DNA of 49,521 bases from the NCBI GenBank assembly GCA_964412905.1, contig CAYPQL010000001.1, positions 1-49,521 of the forward strand, given 5' to 3'. Within the stretch, counting starts at the first letter, position 1; every line of letters starts with the position of its first letter. Source of the DNA: CAYPQL01 sp964412905. GTDB taxonomy: Bacteria; Patescibacteriota; Minisyncoccia; JAHIHE01; JAGLIN01. Shown one piece after another: positions 24,562 through 32,358 of this stretch. Made by a program: the position numbers and the translations under genes. The notes under the pieces were generated by a model. That model was not told the DNA's origin, did no database searches, and saw nothing but the letters and a program-made list of their open reading frames with translations.

Positions 24562-25470
24562 TTAATTTAATAAAACTTTAGCTTTCATTAACTCATTAAT
24601 GGAATATTTCTTTTTCTTTATAAAGACACTCAAAACTTTATTCTTTCTCGCCATTTTGATTTTATGTTTCATTCTTCTTCCACAATTCTCAATAATTCTC
24701 CATGGCAATCTTTCATTGATAAGTTTAAATTTTAAGTTTAAATCTCTATTATTTGAAACAAGAGCGGCTATCGCCAACCCATCTTCCATTCCTTCAAATT
24801 CTGTTTCAACTGATACATCATTCACTTTTACATATAAATTTCCTAATGGGTTCTTTTCGCATATCTCATCAAATATCAATCTCCTTTCATTTTCTCCATA
24901 AACAAATTCTTTATTCCATAAAGCGCATGTGTTCCATGGGACTTGATACGCAATTCCATAATTATCGTTCTTATTTCCATTTGCAAATTGTTCACACTCT
25001 TCTTCTGAAAGTACATTATCCATTAAGCGATATCCAACAACTATTATTTCCCTTTTCTCTTCAATCTCTTCTATCATTTTTTCTATATTTTCTTCCCACA
25101 ACTCAACTTCTTTTGAAAAAGTTAAAAGGTGATATTTATTTCCTTCTTTATTCTTTTTTAATTTGTCATTTAATTCCTTAATTGCTGAATTAAAAGCGGT
25201 CATGCAGATAGGATCTGAATTATAAATTATTTCAACCTTACTATTTTTTTCATTAATTATTTCTTTTGCTTTTTTCTTGTCTAAATCACAAATTATATAA
25301 CTTCTAAAAACTGAGCTGCTTTTTGACAATTCTTTTAACTTTTTCACGCATTCTTTGAAATTTTCGTTACAATTTTCTTTGTCTTTATTTCTAGTGGCTA
25401 TCACAATTTTATTCTTATATTTTTTGTCTTTGTTGTTTATCATAAGCTTGTTTGATTGTTTATTAATCAT
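24562..25470 (-). CDS. Hypothetical protein, possibly GT-A glycosyltransferase-like
   Basis: 302 residues, no signal peptide or membrane segment. Alternating beta-alpha N-terminal half (KIVIATRNKD, YIICDLD, VEIIYNS, IIVVGYRLM) and a later YGIAYQVPWNTCALWNKEF ... FEGMEDGLAIAALVSNN, which recall the acceptor-site and acidic ED motif of family-2-like glycosyltransferases. The similarity is weak and the classic DXD is not obvious, so the assignment is tentative. It stands behind a repeated promoter-leader module and a structured RNA segment, suggesting RNA-level control. Confidence 0.5.
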   Translation of the reverse strand: MINKQSNKLMINNKDKKYKNKIVIATRNKDKENCNENFKECVKKLKELSKSSSVFRSYIICDLDKKKAKEIINEKNSKVEIIYNSDPICMTAFNSAIKELNDKLKKNKEGNKYHLLTFSKEVELWEENIEKMIEEIEEKREIIVVGYRLMDNVLSEEECEQFANGNKNDNYGIAYQVPWNTCALWNKEFVYGENERRLIFDEICEKNPLGNLYVKVNDVSVETEFEGMEDGLAIAALVSNNRDLNLKFKLINERLPWRIIENCGRRMKHKIKMARKNKVLSVFIKKKKYSINELMKAKVLLN

Positions 25471-25538
25471 TTTCCGCTTATATCAGCTTAGCATAAGTCC
25501 CCTATTCAAGCAATTCTGACAAACGATTTTTACCTCAC

Positions 25539-25665
25539 AAAAAAGGCCTTCCGTCGGCGGCAACCCTTTCAGATCACCCAATGCTCTTTCGAGCAAAGAC
25601 CTATAGCGTAAGTGCCGATCAGAAGACCGTTTTTACGCTATAGGATTTCAACCATACTCCGAACA
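25539..25665 (-). ncRNA. Structured leader RNA upstream of the 302-aa gene
   Basis: On the minus strand CCTATAGCGTAA...TTACGCTATAGG (12-bp stem, 25644-25600), a TGCTC-GAAA-GAGCA hairpin (25595-25582), a GGGTTGCCGCCGACGG segment and a T6 tract (25544-25539). This is the layout of a folded leader with a possible terminator. It belongs to the transcript starting in promoter module 1. I cannot match it to a known riboswitch. Confidence 0.5.
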
Positions 25666-25741
25666 AAAAGCCCGGAGGTTAGGTTTCTAAATTGTCATTC
25701 ATTTTCTATCGGTAGAATAGCACGCCGAACAAAAAAGTCAA
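25655..25741 (-). promoter_or_regulatory. Promoter-leader module, copy 1
   Basis: TTGACT (25741-25736), 16-nt spacer, TATTCT (25719-25714), then a conserved leader ending near GGAGTATGGTTGAAA. About 90 bp are shared with copies 2 (26766-26858) and 3 (27717-27805). It drives the structured RNA and the 302-aa gene. Confidence 0.7.
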
Positions 25742-25752
25742 ACCAAAAAAAT

Positions 25753-25800
25753 AAAACATAGTGTCTTTTCGGACGGTCGTCCTAAAAGACACTATGTTTT
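25753..25800. terminator. Bidirectional terminator hairpin of module 1
   Basis: AAAACATAGTGTCTTTTCGG and its complement form a 22-bp stem with one mismatch and a 4-nt loop. Nearly identical to the hairpin of module 3. It is followed at 25839-25862 by another hairpin, GGCTCCAGTC-GGGA-GACTGGAGCC. From there to 25923 lies the common bacterial repeat TTCAACAGGCTCAGGATGAC. Confidence 0.85.
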
Positions 25801-25923
25801 ATTTTGCGCTGAGATTGTTTTGAAGAAATTTAACAAAAGGCTCCAGTCGGGAGACTGGAGCCAACGAATATTCTTCAACAGGCTCAGGATGACAGCAAAC
25901 GGGTATGTCCTAAAAATATTAAA

Positions 25924-26754
25924 TTATTTATTTCCGAGCAATTTTTTGTTTTGCGGATGTTTTAGAAAATTAGTCCGCGTTGAAATCGGCTTGCCCGTCC
26001 TTCTTTCAATATCTTTTCTGGCTGATCCCGCCACTTCTCCGCCTTCCTTGGCGTCTTGTCTGAGCGGAATAAACCCTTTTGAATTTTTGTCTCTGGTTAT
26101 TTTGGTGGTTGTGGCATCCCCCAGCATTGTTAAAATCAATTCCAAATCTTCCATATGATCGCGCAAATTTTCCCGCTTTAATCCCTTGAACTTTTTATAT
26201 TGCGACGGAGTCATTCCGAACGCCGCTTTGGAAATTTCCGCCGTTAAAATTGAATATTCCGTATCTTCTCTCGCTCCCCGTTTTTTCCATTCATCAGTTA
26301 AAGTTTCCCTAACTTCTATGCCGCGCATTCGCTTCGCAATCCACGAATCTGAATATCCCTTCGCCTTATAAATCGCATGCGTTCTTTTTGTCGCCAATTC
26401 CGGATCTTCAATTTCTTTTATTCTTTCATATCCAACTCTTGCCAGCCAGCGCTTGAACGGCTCGGCTTTGGGAGACGGAATTGATTGGATGATGCGGAAA
26501 ATACTTTCAGTATTGGCGCAATCGGTTTTGTATTTTTTACCATCTGAAGATTCTAATTTCAGTTGTCTACAAATTGTAGATAACTGAACCCCATCCTCGC
26601 TTCTAATTCTGGTTTTCATGGCGTTCCAATAAACTCGCGGATTTGCGCTATCAGTCAATGCTTCAACAATATCAACAACCGAAAACCACCATTCATTATT
26701 ATAAATAATTTTTCTTATTTCTTTGCCTTTAAAAATTGCTATTTGGGTTGTCAT
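25924..26754 (-). CDS. BRO-N domain protein, DinD/antirepressor-like
   Basis: 276 residues. BRO-N domain at the start (IAIFKGKEIRKIIYNNEWWF, then VVDIVEALTDSANPRVYW), and a DinD-like C-terminal part with SKAAFGMTPSQYKKFKGL and GGEVAGSARKDIERRTGKP. BRO-type proteins bind DNA and often act as phage antirepressors; DinD-like members inhibit RecA filaments. The ATG at 26754 is preferred to upstream in-frame ATGs because those lie in the repeated leader. It is the single gene of a unit driven by module 2. Its presence suggests past phage or mobile DNA. Confidence 0.85.
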   Translation of the reverse strand: MTTQIAIFKGKEIRKIIYNNEWWFSVVDIVEALTDSANPRVYWNAMKTRIRSEDGVQLSTICRQLKLESSDGKKYKTDCANTESIFRIIQSIPSPKAEPFKRWLARVGYERIKEIEDPELATKRTHAIYKAKGYSDSWIAKRMRGIEVRETLTDEWKKRGAREDTEYSILTAEISKAAFGMTPSQYKKFKGLKRENLRDHMEDLELILTMLGDATTTKITRDKNSKGFIPLRQDAKEGGEVAGSARKDIERRTGKPISTRTNFLKHPQNKKLLGNK

Positions 26755-26765
26755 AATTTCATTTT

Positions 26766-26858
26766 CAACCATGCTCCAGACAAAAAGCCCGGAAGTTAGG
26801 TTAATAAATTGTGATTCATTTTCTATCGGTAGAATAGCACGCCGAACAAAAAAGTCAA
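26766..26858 (-). promoter_or_regulatory. Promoter-leader module, copy 2
   Basis: TTGACT (26858-26853), 16-nt spacer, TATTCT (26836-26831). The leader to about 26766 is almost identical to copy 3. The hairpin upstream differs (26876-26914, GGCTCC...GGAGC around GTCCG...CGGAC), then comes dispersed repeat C. This region, with the hairpins up to 27057, fills 26755-27085 and holds no gene. Confidence 0.7.
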
Positions 26859-26918
26859 ACCAAAAAAACATTGCTGGCTCCATAGTGTCCGTCCGGCAGG
26901 CGGACCTGTGGAGCTCTA

Positions 26919-26970
26919 ATGCAAACCATTATTATTTTCACAACCCCCCAAATTTTCAAACATCTTGCAT
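26919..26970 (-). repeat. Dispersed repeat, copy C (inverted)
   Basis: Reverse complement begins ATGCAAGATGTTTGA and ends AATAATAATGGTTTGCATT, matching copies A and B at 21.5-21.9 kb. It lies between two GGCTCC-type hairpins (26876-26914 and 26974-27004). Confidence 0.55.
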
Positions 26971-27024
26971 TTAGGCTCCACAGCCCTAAAGGGACTATGG
27001 AGCCAGCGGCGTGAACAAACAAAA

Positions 27025-27057
27025 AACACTATGATAATTCATATTATCATAGCGCTT
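27025..27057 (-). terminator. Hairpin terminator after the BECR/DUF2283-like pair
   Basis: AACACTATGATAAT-TCAT-ATTATCATAGCGCTT. The same hairpin recurs at 27962-27993 after the 53-aa gene. On the minus strand it is followed by TTTTTTGTTTG. Confidence 0.7.
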
Positions 27058-27085
27058 CTAAAAACTCTTATTTAACCCCGTAATT

Positions 27086-27379
27086 CTAACCGCCGCAAAC
27101 TTTGCCGAGCTGTTTGAAAAAATTATTGAATCCCAGTGATCTTAGTTCCCCGGCTTTTGGAAAACTGTGGAATTTTTCCTTTTTCTCGTCGGAATCAACA
27201 AACAAAACAAAAAAGCCGACCAGTTCTTTTTTTCTGGGATCCCACTGCAAATAATGGTCGCTGTCCAGCATAATGTTCTCAACCTTGCCCAAGTCCTTCG
27301 GTTCAACCGTGGTAATCATTAATTCCTGGGTTGCCGGAGAGTAGGAATAATTAAGTTTTTTGGATTTTTTTCCTGCCAT
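27086..27379 (-). CDS. DUF2283-like small protein, probable antitoxin
   Basis: 97 residues. The pattern YSYSPATQELMITTVEPKD ... LDSDHYLQWDPRKKELVGFF resembles the DUF2283-type beta-rich fold commonly paired with RelE/BECR-type toxins. It overlaps the upstream gene by 61 nt in another frame, so translation is tightly coupled. It ends in a Gly-Gly tail (KVCGG). Assignment rests on context and pattern, not on a search. Confidence 0.5.
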   Translation of the reverse strand: MAGKKSKKLNYSYSPATQELMITTVEPKDLGKVENIMLDSDHYLQWDPRKKELVGFFVLFVDSDEKKEKFHSFPKAGELRSLGFNNFFKQLGKVCGG

Positions 27380-27699
27380 AAAATTTTATTAATTTTATTT
27401 AAACCTAAATTCTTGGCGCTAAAAGCCGTTAAAATAATTTTATTGGTTTTCTTTATTTTTCTGACGGCGACAATAATATAGGGAGTATTTGGATTGGGAA
27501 AATCGCTTAAATAGATTATTGAATTTTTGCTTTTCGTTCCGCTACCAATATAAAGCGGATGTTTTACGGCTCGTTCAATATCTTGAATATGATTTCTCAT
27601 CTCGGGATGCCGAATAATAATATGCTTTTCAAAAGTTTCTTTAAGCAGTTTTATTTTATTACCCAAGGGGTCAGTCGCGTTAAATAAAACTTTTTTCAT
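27319..27699 (-). CDS. BECR (RelE/Barnase-like) nuclease-type toxin
   Basis: 126 residues. HIIIRHPEMRNHIQDIERAVKHPLYI and the beta strand IIVAVRKIKKTNKIILTAF follow the core layout of PBECR/phage-barnase-EndoU-colicin-RelE-like nucleases: a His early, an Arg/Lys-rich strand late. Probable RNase toxin of a two-gene module with the overlapping 97-aa protein. Driven by promoter module 3 with a leader of about 75 nt. Family membership is by eye only. Confidence 0.55.
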   Translation of the reverse strand: MKKVLFNATDPLGNKIKLLKETFEKHIIIRHPEMRNHIQDIERAVKHPLYIGSGTKSKNSIIYLSDFPNPNTPYIIVAVRKIKKTNKIILTAFSAKNLGLNKINKILWQEKNPKNLIIPTLRQPRN

Positions 27700-27716
27700 A
27701 ATTAGAATTTTTAAAC

Positions 27717-27805
27717 CATGCTCCAGACAAAAAGCCCGAAGGTTAGGTTAATAAATTGTGATTCATTTTCTATCGGTAGAATAGCACGCCGAACAAAAAA
27801 GTCAA
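27717..27805 (-). promoter_or_regulatory. Promoter-leader module, copy 3
   Basis: TTGACT (27805-27800), 16-nt spacer, TATTCT (27783-27778), then the same leader as copy 2. Ends 18 nt before the BECR gene start. Confidence 0.7.
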
Positions 27806-27816
27806 ACCAAAAAAAT

Positions 27817-27864
27817 AAAACATAGTGTCTTTTCGGACGGTCGTCCGAAAAGACACTATGTTTT
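27817..27864. terminator. Perfect 22-bp terminator hairpin of module 3
   Basis: AAAACATAGTGTCTTTTCGG plus AC, loop GGTC, then the perfect complement ending in TTTT. Homologous to 25753-25800. The homology between modules 1 and 3 continues to about 27915 (TTTAACAAAAGGCT...). It ends with a GGCTTCAGTC...GACTGGAGCC hairpin. Confidence 0.9.
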
Positions 27865-27961
27865 ATTTTGCGATAAGATTGTTTGAAGAAATTTAACAAA
27901 AGGCTTCAGTCGGGCATGTCCGCCTTGGGTGAAAGACTGGAGCCAGCGGCAAAAACAAAAA

Positions 27962-27993
27962 AACACTATGATAATTCATATTATCGTAGTGTT
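27962..27993 (-). terminator. Hairpin terminator after the 53-aa gene
   Basis: AACACTATGATAAT-TCAT-ATTATCGTAGTGTT (one G-T wobble), followed on the minus strand by TTTTTTTG. Near-duplicate of 27025-27057. Confidence 0.75.
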
Positions 27994-28037
27994 TCATATT
28001 TCTAGTTTCCAAAAACACAAGCTTCAAGTTTCCAAAA

Positions 28038-28199
28038 TCAACCGCGCTTGACCGTTTTTGCTTTGCCGAATTTCTTGTCATATCTCTCCACTAAATCCCG
28101 CTGATCTTTGTTTGCCTCGCTAATCGCGCTTCTCATTATCCTTTCCTGTTCTTTTTCCGGCAATTCAAATAGATTTTTTTTATTGTTCTTTATTTTCAT
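28038..28199 (-). CDS. 53-aa small basic/acidic protein
   Basis: MKIKNNKKNLFELPEKEQER ... KKFGKAKTVKRG. A highly charged helical protein with a LPEKEQERIM core and DQRDLVERYDKK. Similar short proteins are, from memory, frequent beside TA-like genes in Patescibacteria, possibly as antitoxins. It has its own terminator (27962-27993) and sits at the upstream end of the cassette-like array. No ribosome site is obvious. Confidence 0.55.
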   Translation of the reverse strand: MKIKNNKKNLFELPEKEQERIMRSAISEANKDQRDLVERYDKKFGKAKTVKRG

Positions 28200-28331
28200 A
28201 TTTCATTTTTTAATAAATTATATAATCTTTTTTCATTGTAATTATCTTTAAGATATTTGTCAACGCAATCAACTTTCGGATGGAATTTCTCAATGTTATT
28301 GCTATAATTTTTAATCACCGAATAAAAAAAG

Positions 28332-28356
28332 AAGACTGTTATCGTTTAACAGTCTT
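28332..28356 (-). terminator. Terminator of the NAD operon
   Basis: AAGACTGTTA, loop TCGTT, TAACAGTCTT (10-bp perfect stem), followed on the minus strand by CTTTTTTTATT. It lies 20 nt past the pncA stop. Confidence 0.9.
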
Positions 28357-28375
28357 TTATTTAATTTATTTATTT

Positions 28376-28909
28376 TTAAAGATTCTTTTGCGTCTCGACG
28401 ACATTTGCGCCGAGTGTTGTTTTCATATGCGCGAATATCACTTCGTCAATTCCCGTGAGAGCCATCGTGCAATCTTTCGGGATTGCGACTTTGCAGTCGC
28501 GATTCCTTAGATCGGCTGTCGTATATAAAACGCAGATGTCCGCGTATATTCCGACAACGATAATCTCATCGGGTTTTATAGTATTGAGCATCTTTTCAAG
28601 TTTAGTTTTATATAGTCCGCTATATCTGGTTTTCTCGATATAGTTATAGGGAGTTAGAAACTCGCGAAGCTCCTCAACAACATTTGTCTCATCCGTCCCC
28701 TCAACGCAGTGTTCCGGAAACATCTTGAATTCAAGATCTCCTTTTTTGTGATTGTCGGCAAGGAATAATATTTCCCAGCCTTCTTTCTTTTTCCTTCCAA
28801 GCAATTCTTTTATGTTCGGGATTATTCTTCTCGCGTTCGGATTTGCAAGATTTCCTTTTTTTATAAATCCATCCAGCATATCCACGACTATCACTAAATT
28901 CTTTGTCAT
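28376..28909 (-). CDS. pncA: Nicotinamidase (isochorismatase family)
   Basis: Converts nicotinamide to nicotinate for NAD salvage. 177 residues. The catalytic triad is visible as D10 (VVDMLDGF), K93 (IEKTRYSG) and C126 (GIYADICVLYT), and metal ligands as D52/H54/H67 (ADNHKKGD, FPEHC). Last gene of the NAD cluster, 12 nt after pncB, with a strong terminator. Its product is the substrate of PncB. Confidence 0.93.
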   Translation of the reverse strand: MTKNLVIVVDMLDGFIKKGNLANPNARRIIPNIKELLGRKKKEGWEILFLADNHKKGDLEFKMFPEHCVEGTDETNVVEELREFLTPYNYIEKTRYSGLYKTKLEKMLNTIKPDEIIVVGIYADICVLYTTADLRNRDCKVAIPKDCTMALTGIDEVIFAHMKTTLGANVVETQKNL

Positions 28910-28921
28910 TTTTTCTCCATT

Positions 28922-30358
28922 TTATTTTATTTTTTTCGCATTTGCTATCAGCTCTTTTTTTAGGTCCGCAAGCTCATCGCTCAGCATCACGGGATATGGC
29001 GAGGGATTATCCGGCCTCCTGACTTCTTCTGGCAATGAGGCGATATTTTTTCTCGCGTATTTTTGTATGTCGGAAAGTTTTCTGGGATTCACGAGCATCT
29101 CTCCATCCTTCATCATCTGTTTGAGAACCGGCTTGAATTCTTCACCGAGGTTATCTCCGACAAGCGTTATCACATCCTGTAAATATGTTCCATATTTATT
29201 TCGGCGCCAAACTTCTTTCCTTCCTGGAAGTAATATTTTCACTTCATCGCTGGATATTTTTATCACCGGCTCCATAATTCCATCAACTTCGATTTCGACA
29301 AGCTTGAATACTCCTCCAAGAGCCGAGGGGTTTGATGGCGCGGCCATCTTTGTTCCAATGCCAAGTCCGGAAACAGGAGCTTTTTCTGCGGTTATCTTTT
29401 TTACCATTTCCACATCAATGTCACTGGTAAGAATGATTCCCAAGAATTTCTCCTTTGATTTGTCCATATCCCTTGCCATTTTGGCAAGCTCGATCAGATT
29501 TCCGCTATCAATCCGTATGGCCTTAGCGGGCTCTCCCAAAATCTCAGATGCTTTTATTGCGTTTCTTATGCCTTCTGCAGGATCGAAAGTGTCTATCAAA
29601 TATATCCTGTTTTCCGGATTATTTTTTCCGTATATCACAAACGCATTTGTTTCCGATCCTGTTATCTTTGCATACGCCTGGATAAATTCATGAGACATTG
29701 TTCCGCTGAGAGATATGCGCAAGTTTATCGCGGCTCTCACATTGGAAGTGCTCATAAATCCACCAATATACGCAGCTCTAGTTAAACTGACTGCAACGCC
29801 ATCGCCGGGAGCTCTCCTCAGCATAAAATCCGCAAGCGCCATATCTTTCGCAACATTGGCTATCTGCGAAGCATAAGTCGCCACGAGAGACGGGGAGTTC
29901 ATCGTCTTGAGAATCATCGATTCTATAATCCATGTTTCAAGCCACGGTCCCTCAATCCGCATTATTGGCTCGTTAGGAAAGGCGAGTTCTCCTTCCGGCA
30001 TTGCCCAGACATTCGCGTCAAATTTGAAATTTTCCAAATACCTAAGGAATCTTTCCGGAACATCCAGTTTCATCCGGCTTAATATCGCGTCCACTTCGCT
30101 CACATCTTCTTCCGCAAATCTCATATTATAGAGATTTTTCAAAACCCTTTCCGTTCCGGCCACCAGAAGATAGCTTCCAAATGGCGTCTTTCTTATGAAA
30201 TAATCATGAACACTATTGCGTTCATAATCACCTTCCATAAATATTGTCCGAGATTGCAACAAGTGATAGAGATCCATTATAAACGGATCTCCCAGTCTTG
30301 TTGCTTGCTCGTCATATTCCCAGCTGTTTATTCCAGCTAATTTATTTTTCATTTTCAT
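28922..30358 (-). CDS. pncB: Nicotinate phosphoribosyltransferase
   Basis: 478 residues. Makes nicotinate mononucleotide from nicotinate, PRPP and ATP. Typical blocks are YLLVAGTERVLKNL near the start, GTMSHEFIQAYAKITG (with the conserved His), DTFDPAEGIRNAIKAS and IRIDSGNLIELAKMARD. The start abuts the nadK stop with no gap, so the two are translationally coupled. It pairs with pncA in the salvage branch. Confidence 0.93.
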   Translation of the reverse strand: MKMKNKLAGINSWEYDEQATRLGDPFIMDLYHLLQSRTIFMEGDYERNSVHDYFIRKTPFGSYLLVAGTERVLKNLYNMRFAEEDVSEVDAILSRMKLDVPERFLRYLENFKFDANVWAMPEGELAFPNEPIMRIEGPWLETWIIESMILKTMNSPSLVATYASQIANVAKDMALADFMLRRAPGDGVAVSLTRAAYIGGFMSTSNVRAAINLRISLSGTMSHEFIQAYAKITGSETNAFVIYGKNNPENRIYLIDTFDPAEGIRNAIKASEILGEPAKAIRIDSGNLIELAKMARDMDKSKEKFLGIILTSDIDVEMVKKITAEKAPVSGLGIGTKMAAPSNPSALGGVFKLVEIEVDGIMEPVIKISSDEVKILLPGRKEVWRRNKYGTYLQDVITLVGDNLGEEFKPVLKQMMKDGEMLVNPRKLSDIQKYARKNIASLPEEVRRPDNPSPYPVMLSDELADLKKELIANAKKIK

Positions 30359-31156
30359 TCACCTCTTTTTCTTTTCCACATCTCCAATCTCAACAAACAG
30401 CGTTGCCTTCTCTGATTTCTTTATTACGATTTTATCATCTTCTCTTAGATTTAAAACTTTTTCTCCATCCGCCACAAGCCTTGCCTTGCCAGTTATTCTT
30501 TCAGCTTGGAATACGATTTTTGTATTATTTGGTCTTATCAACCACGGAAGCAATTCTCGATTGCTTGGCGACACGACTCTTAAGATGAATTTAGTTTCAT
30601 CTATTAAAGTCGGACCGCCCGCGCTTTCCGCGTAAGCAGTTGATCCTGTTCTTGTGGCGAAAATAACGCCGTCTCCCCTATATTCATTTTTTACTCCGCC
30701 CGCCATGACATTGACCGCGATTGATCTGGTATCTCTTCTTTCAATCACAATATCGTTGAGAGCGTCTTTAACAAGAAGTGTCTTGTGTTCATATTTATCC
30801 AAAACAGCTACTTCTACCCTTGTCCTTTCTTTGATTATAAAATTATTACGCTCAAAGATTTGGAATAACTTTTCCAGAATAACATCCGGCATAACATTCG
30901 TCAGCGCTCCGACATAGCCATAATTCACTCTTATCATCGGTATGCTATATTCTTTTATTTTATTCGCAGTATGAAGGACCAGTCCGTCTCCTCCGAATGT
31001 TATGACGAAATCAAGCTGTCTCAAAATCTTGTCGCTAAGTTTGTAGCATATCTTATGCTTTCTTTCTCTCAACCAATTTTCAGCAAGAAAAGCGCTTTCT
31101 TTTGCCTTAGGCTTATTCTTGTCATAAACCATTCCTATTCTTTTCATTCTTTTCAC
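30359..31156 (-). CDS. nadK: NAD kinase
   Basis: 265 residues. Phosphorylates NAD to NADP. The GGDG motif is present as TFGGDGLVLHTAN, the NxGxxG block as NYGYVGALTN, and the nucleotide-binding ATRTGSTAYAESAGG. A ribosome site GAGGTGA sits 7 nt before the start. Placed between the radical SAM gene and pncB in the NAD operon. Family-typical length. Confidence 0.92.
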   Translation of the reverse strand: MKRMKRIGMVYDKNKPKAKESAFLAENWLRERKHKICYKLSDKILRQLDFVITFGGDGLVLHTANKIKEYSIPMIRVNYGYVGALTNVMPDVILEKLFQIFERNNFIIKERTRVEVAVLDKYEHKTLLVKDALNDIVIERRDTRSIAVNVMAGGVKNEYRGDGVIFATRTGSTAYAESAGGPTLIDETKFILRVVSPSNRELLPWLIRPNNTKIVFQAERITGKARLVADGEKVLNLREDDKIVIKKSEKATLFVEIGDVEKKKR

Positions 31157-31176
31157 CTCGCCTTAAAGATAAACAC

Positions 31177-31206
31177 CCCGAAGAAATTATTAATAATTTC
31201 TTCGGG
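31177..31206. repeat. 30-bp perfect palindrome between radical SAM gene and nadK
   Basis: CCCGAAGAAATTATT followed by its exact complement. No T-tract on the minus strand. Could attenuate or process the polycistronic message. Confidence 0.75.
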
Positions 31207-31223
31207 TTCGAACTTTTCTTGCG

Positions 31224-32126
31224 CTACATAATTATAGATCCTTTATATTCCCATGAAGAATACAAATGCCTGTCCGGAAGAAACACAACGCTTTTTATTG
31301 TATTCGCTGTGTTCTTGTTTTCTTTCGAGCACGATGCCAATCCGCAATTTGAATTATAATAATTAACGGTGCAGGTCGCGCAAGTGATATTCATATCTTC
31401 AATATCGTATACTTTTTCTCCCCACGGAAGAGAAAATATAAAGTTGGCATTTCCCTCGCTTTCAAGCTGGGACATAAATGACCTAAAGTTTCTAAGAGGA
31501 ATAAAATTTTCCTCGCTCCATCTATATACTTCTACATTTCTTGCCTCCGATCTTTTGGGAATCCATAATTCCCTGAAAACAATTTGATGAGCTCCGGCCT
31601 GTTTTGCTTTCCCAATATATTCAAGCATGGAAGTTAAATCATTTACTCCGCGATTATTCACAACACAGCTTAAGCGAACCACTAGTCCGGCATCAGCGCA
31701 CATCTTTATGATGTTTTCATAATCGATGAAGCTTTCAGTCATGTCTATCAATTCTTGTTTGCTTAAACTGGGAACAGACAAGGTTATATTTGTAAGTCCG
31801 TTTTTATGAAAGTTTTCGATCATTTTAGCGCTAAGCATAGAGCCATTTGTATGCAGGTCAATCTGGCCCAAATATTTTCCGGAAAGCTTGATGATTTCCA
31901 TAAGATATTCTTCGCCGGAAAGAAGAGTCTCTCCCTTGCTGGTGATGATCGCTGTCTGCGCGCTTCCTGATCTTGCATATTTTAGAGCTCCTTCCAATTT
32001 CCTCAGATATTCATTTCTATCAAAATTTTCCGCTTTAGATTTGGGAGTCATTCTTGCAATGCAAAATTTGCATTTATTGTTGCACCCAACATTTTCAGGG
32101 ACAATTGAAATTGATTGTATTTTCAT
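31224..32126 (-). CDS. Radical SAM protein in the NAD operon
   Basis: 300 residues from the ATG at 32126, chosen because AGAGGTG lies 6 nt upstream. The Fe-S/SAM site is CNNKCKFC (C15, C19, C22; CX3CX2C). A Cys-rich C-terminal region (CATCTVNYYNSNCGLASC) may hold an auxiliary cluster or zinc. It resembles PflA/MoaA-like SPASM relatives, but I cannot name the substrate. Position between nadE and nadK suggests a link to NAD metabolism or to redox-enzyme maturation. Confidence 0.8.
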   Translation of the reverse strand: MKIQSISIVPENVGCNNKCKFCIARMTPKSKAENFDRNEYLRKLEGALKYARSGSAQTAIITSKGETLLSGEEYLMEIIKLSGKYLGQIDLHTNGSMLSAKMIENFHKNGLTNITLSVPSLSKQELIDMTESFIDYENIIKMCADAGLVVRLSCVVNNRGVNDLTSMLEYIGKAKQAGAHQIVFRELWIPKRSEARNVEVYRWSEENFIPLRNFRSFMSQLESEGNANFIFSLPWGEKVYDIEDMNITCATCTVNYYNSNCGLASCSKENKNTANTIKSVVFLPDRHLYSSWEYKGSIIM

Positions 32127-32358
32127 ATTAATCACCTCTAAAAATTTCTCCAAGGAAAATGATTGCTCATTTTCCTTTATTTTTTTCTATAGACCTAAAA
32201 ATTCTTTGATCACTTCTTTCGCTAGGATTTTATATATCTGCTTCTTGAAGATATCGCCAAATTCATAGATTATTTTTTTCATTTTATTTCTATCGTATAT
32301 CTTTCCAACTTCCGTTCTTTCTCACCTCGTAATATTAGTTGACTCTCTATCTGTTCAT

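Noticed and set aside
25539..25665. Lysine riboswitch
   Set aside because: Only a short CTGAAAGGG...GCCGA similarity; the five-way junction architecture of the class is not present.
26755..26883. N-terminal extension of the BRO protein (FFWFDFFVRRAILPIENE...)
   Set aside because: The same reading recurs in module 3 without a BRO gene; it is the repeated promoter-leader read through, not protein.
25655..27993. Integron attC sites
   Set aside because: The hairpins are perfect or near-perfect terminators without the bulged extrahelical bases and R/L boxes of attC, and no integrase is present.
27893..28081. 62-aa ORF in the cassette region
   Set aside because: Overlaps terminators, repeat DNA and the end of the better-supported 53-aa gene in another frame.
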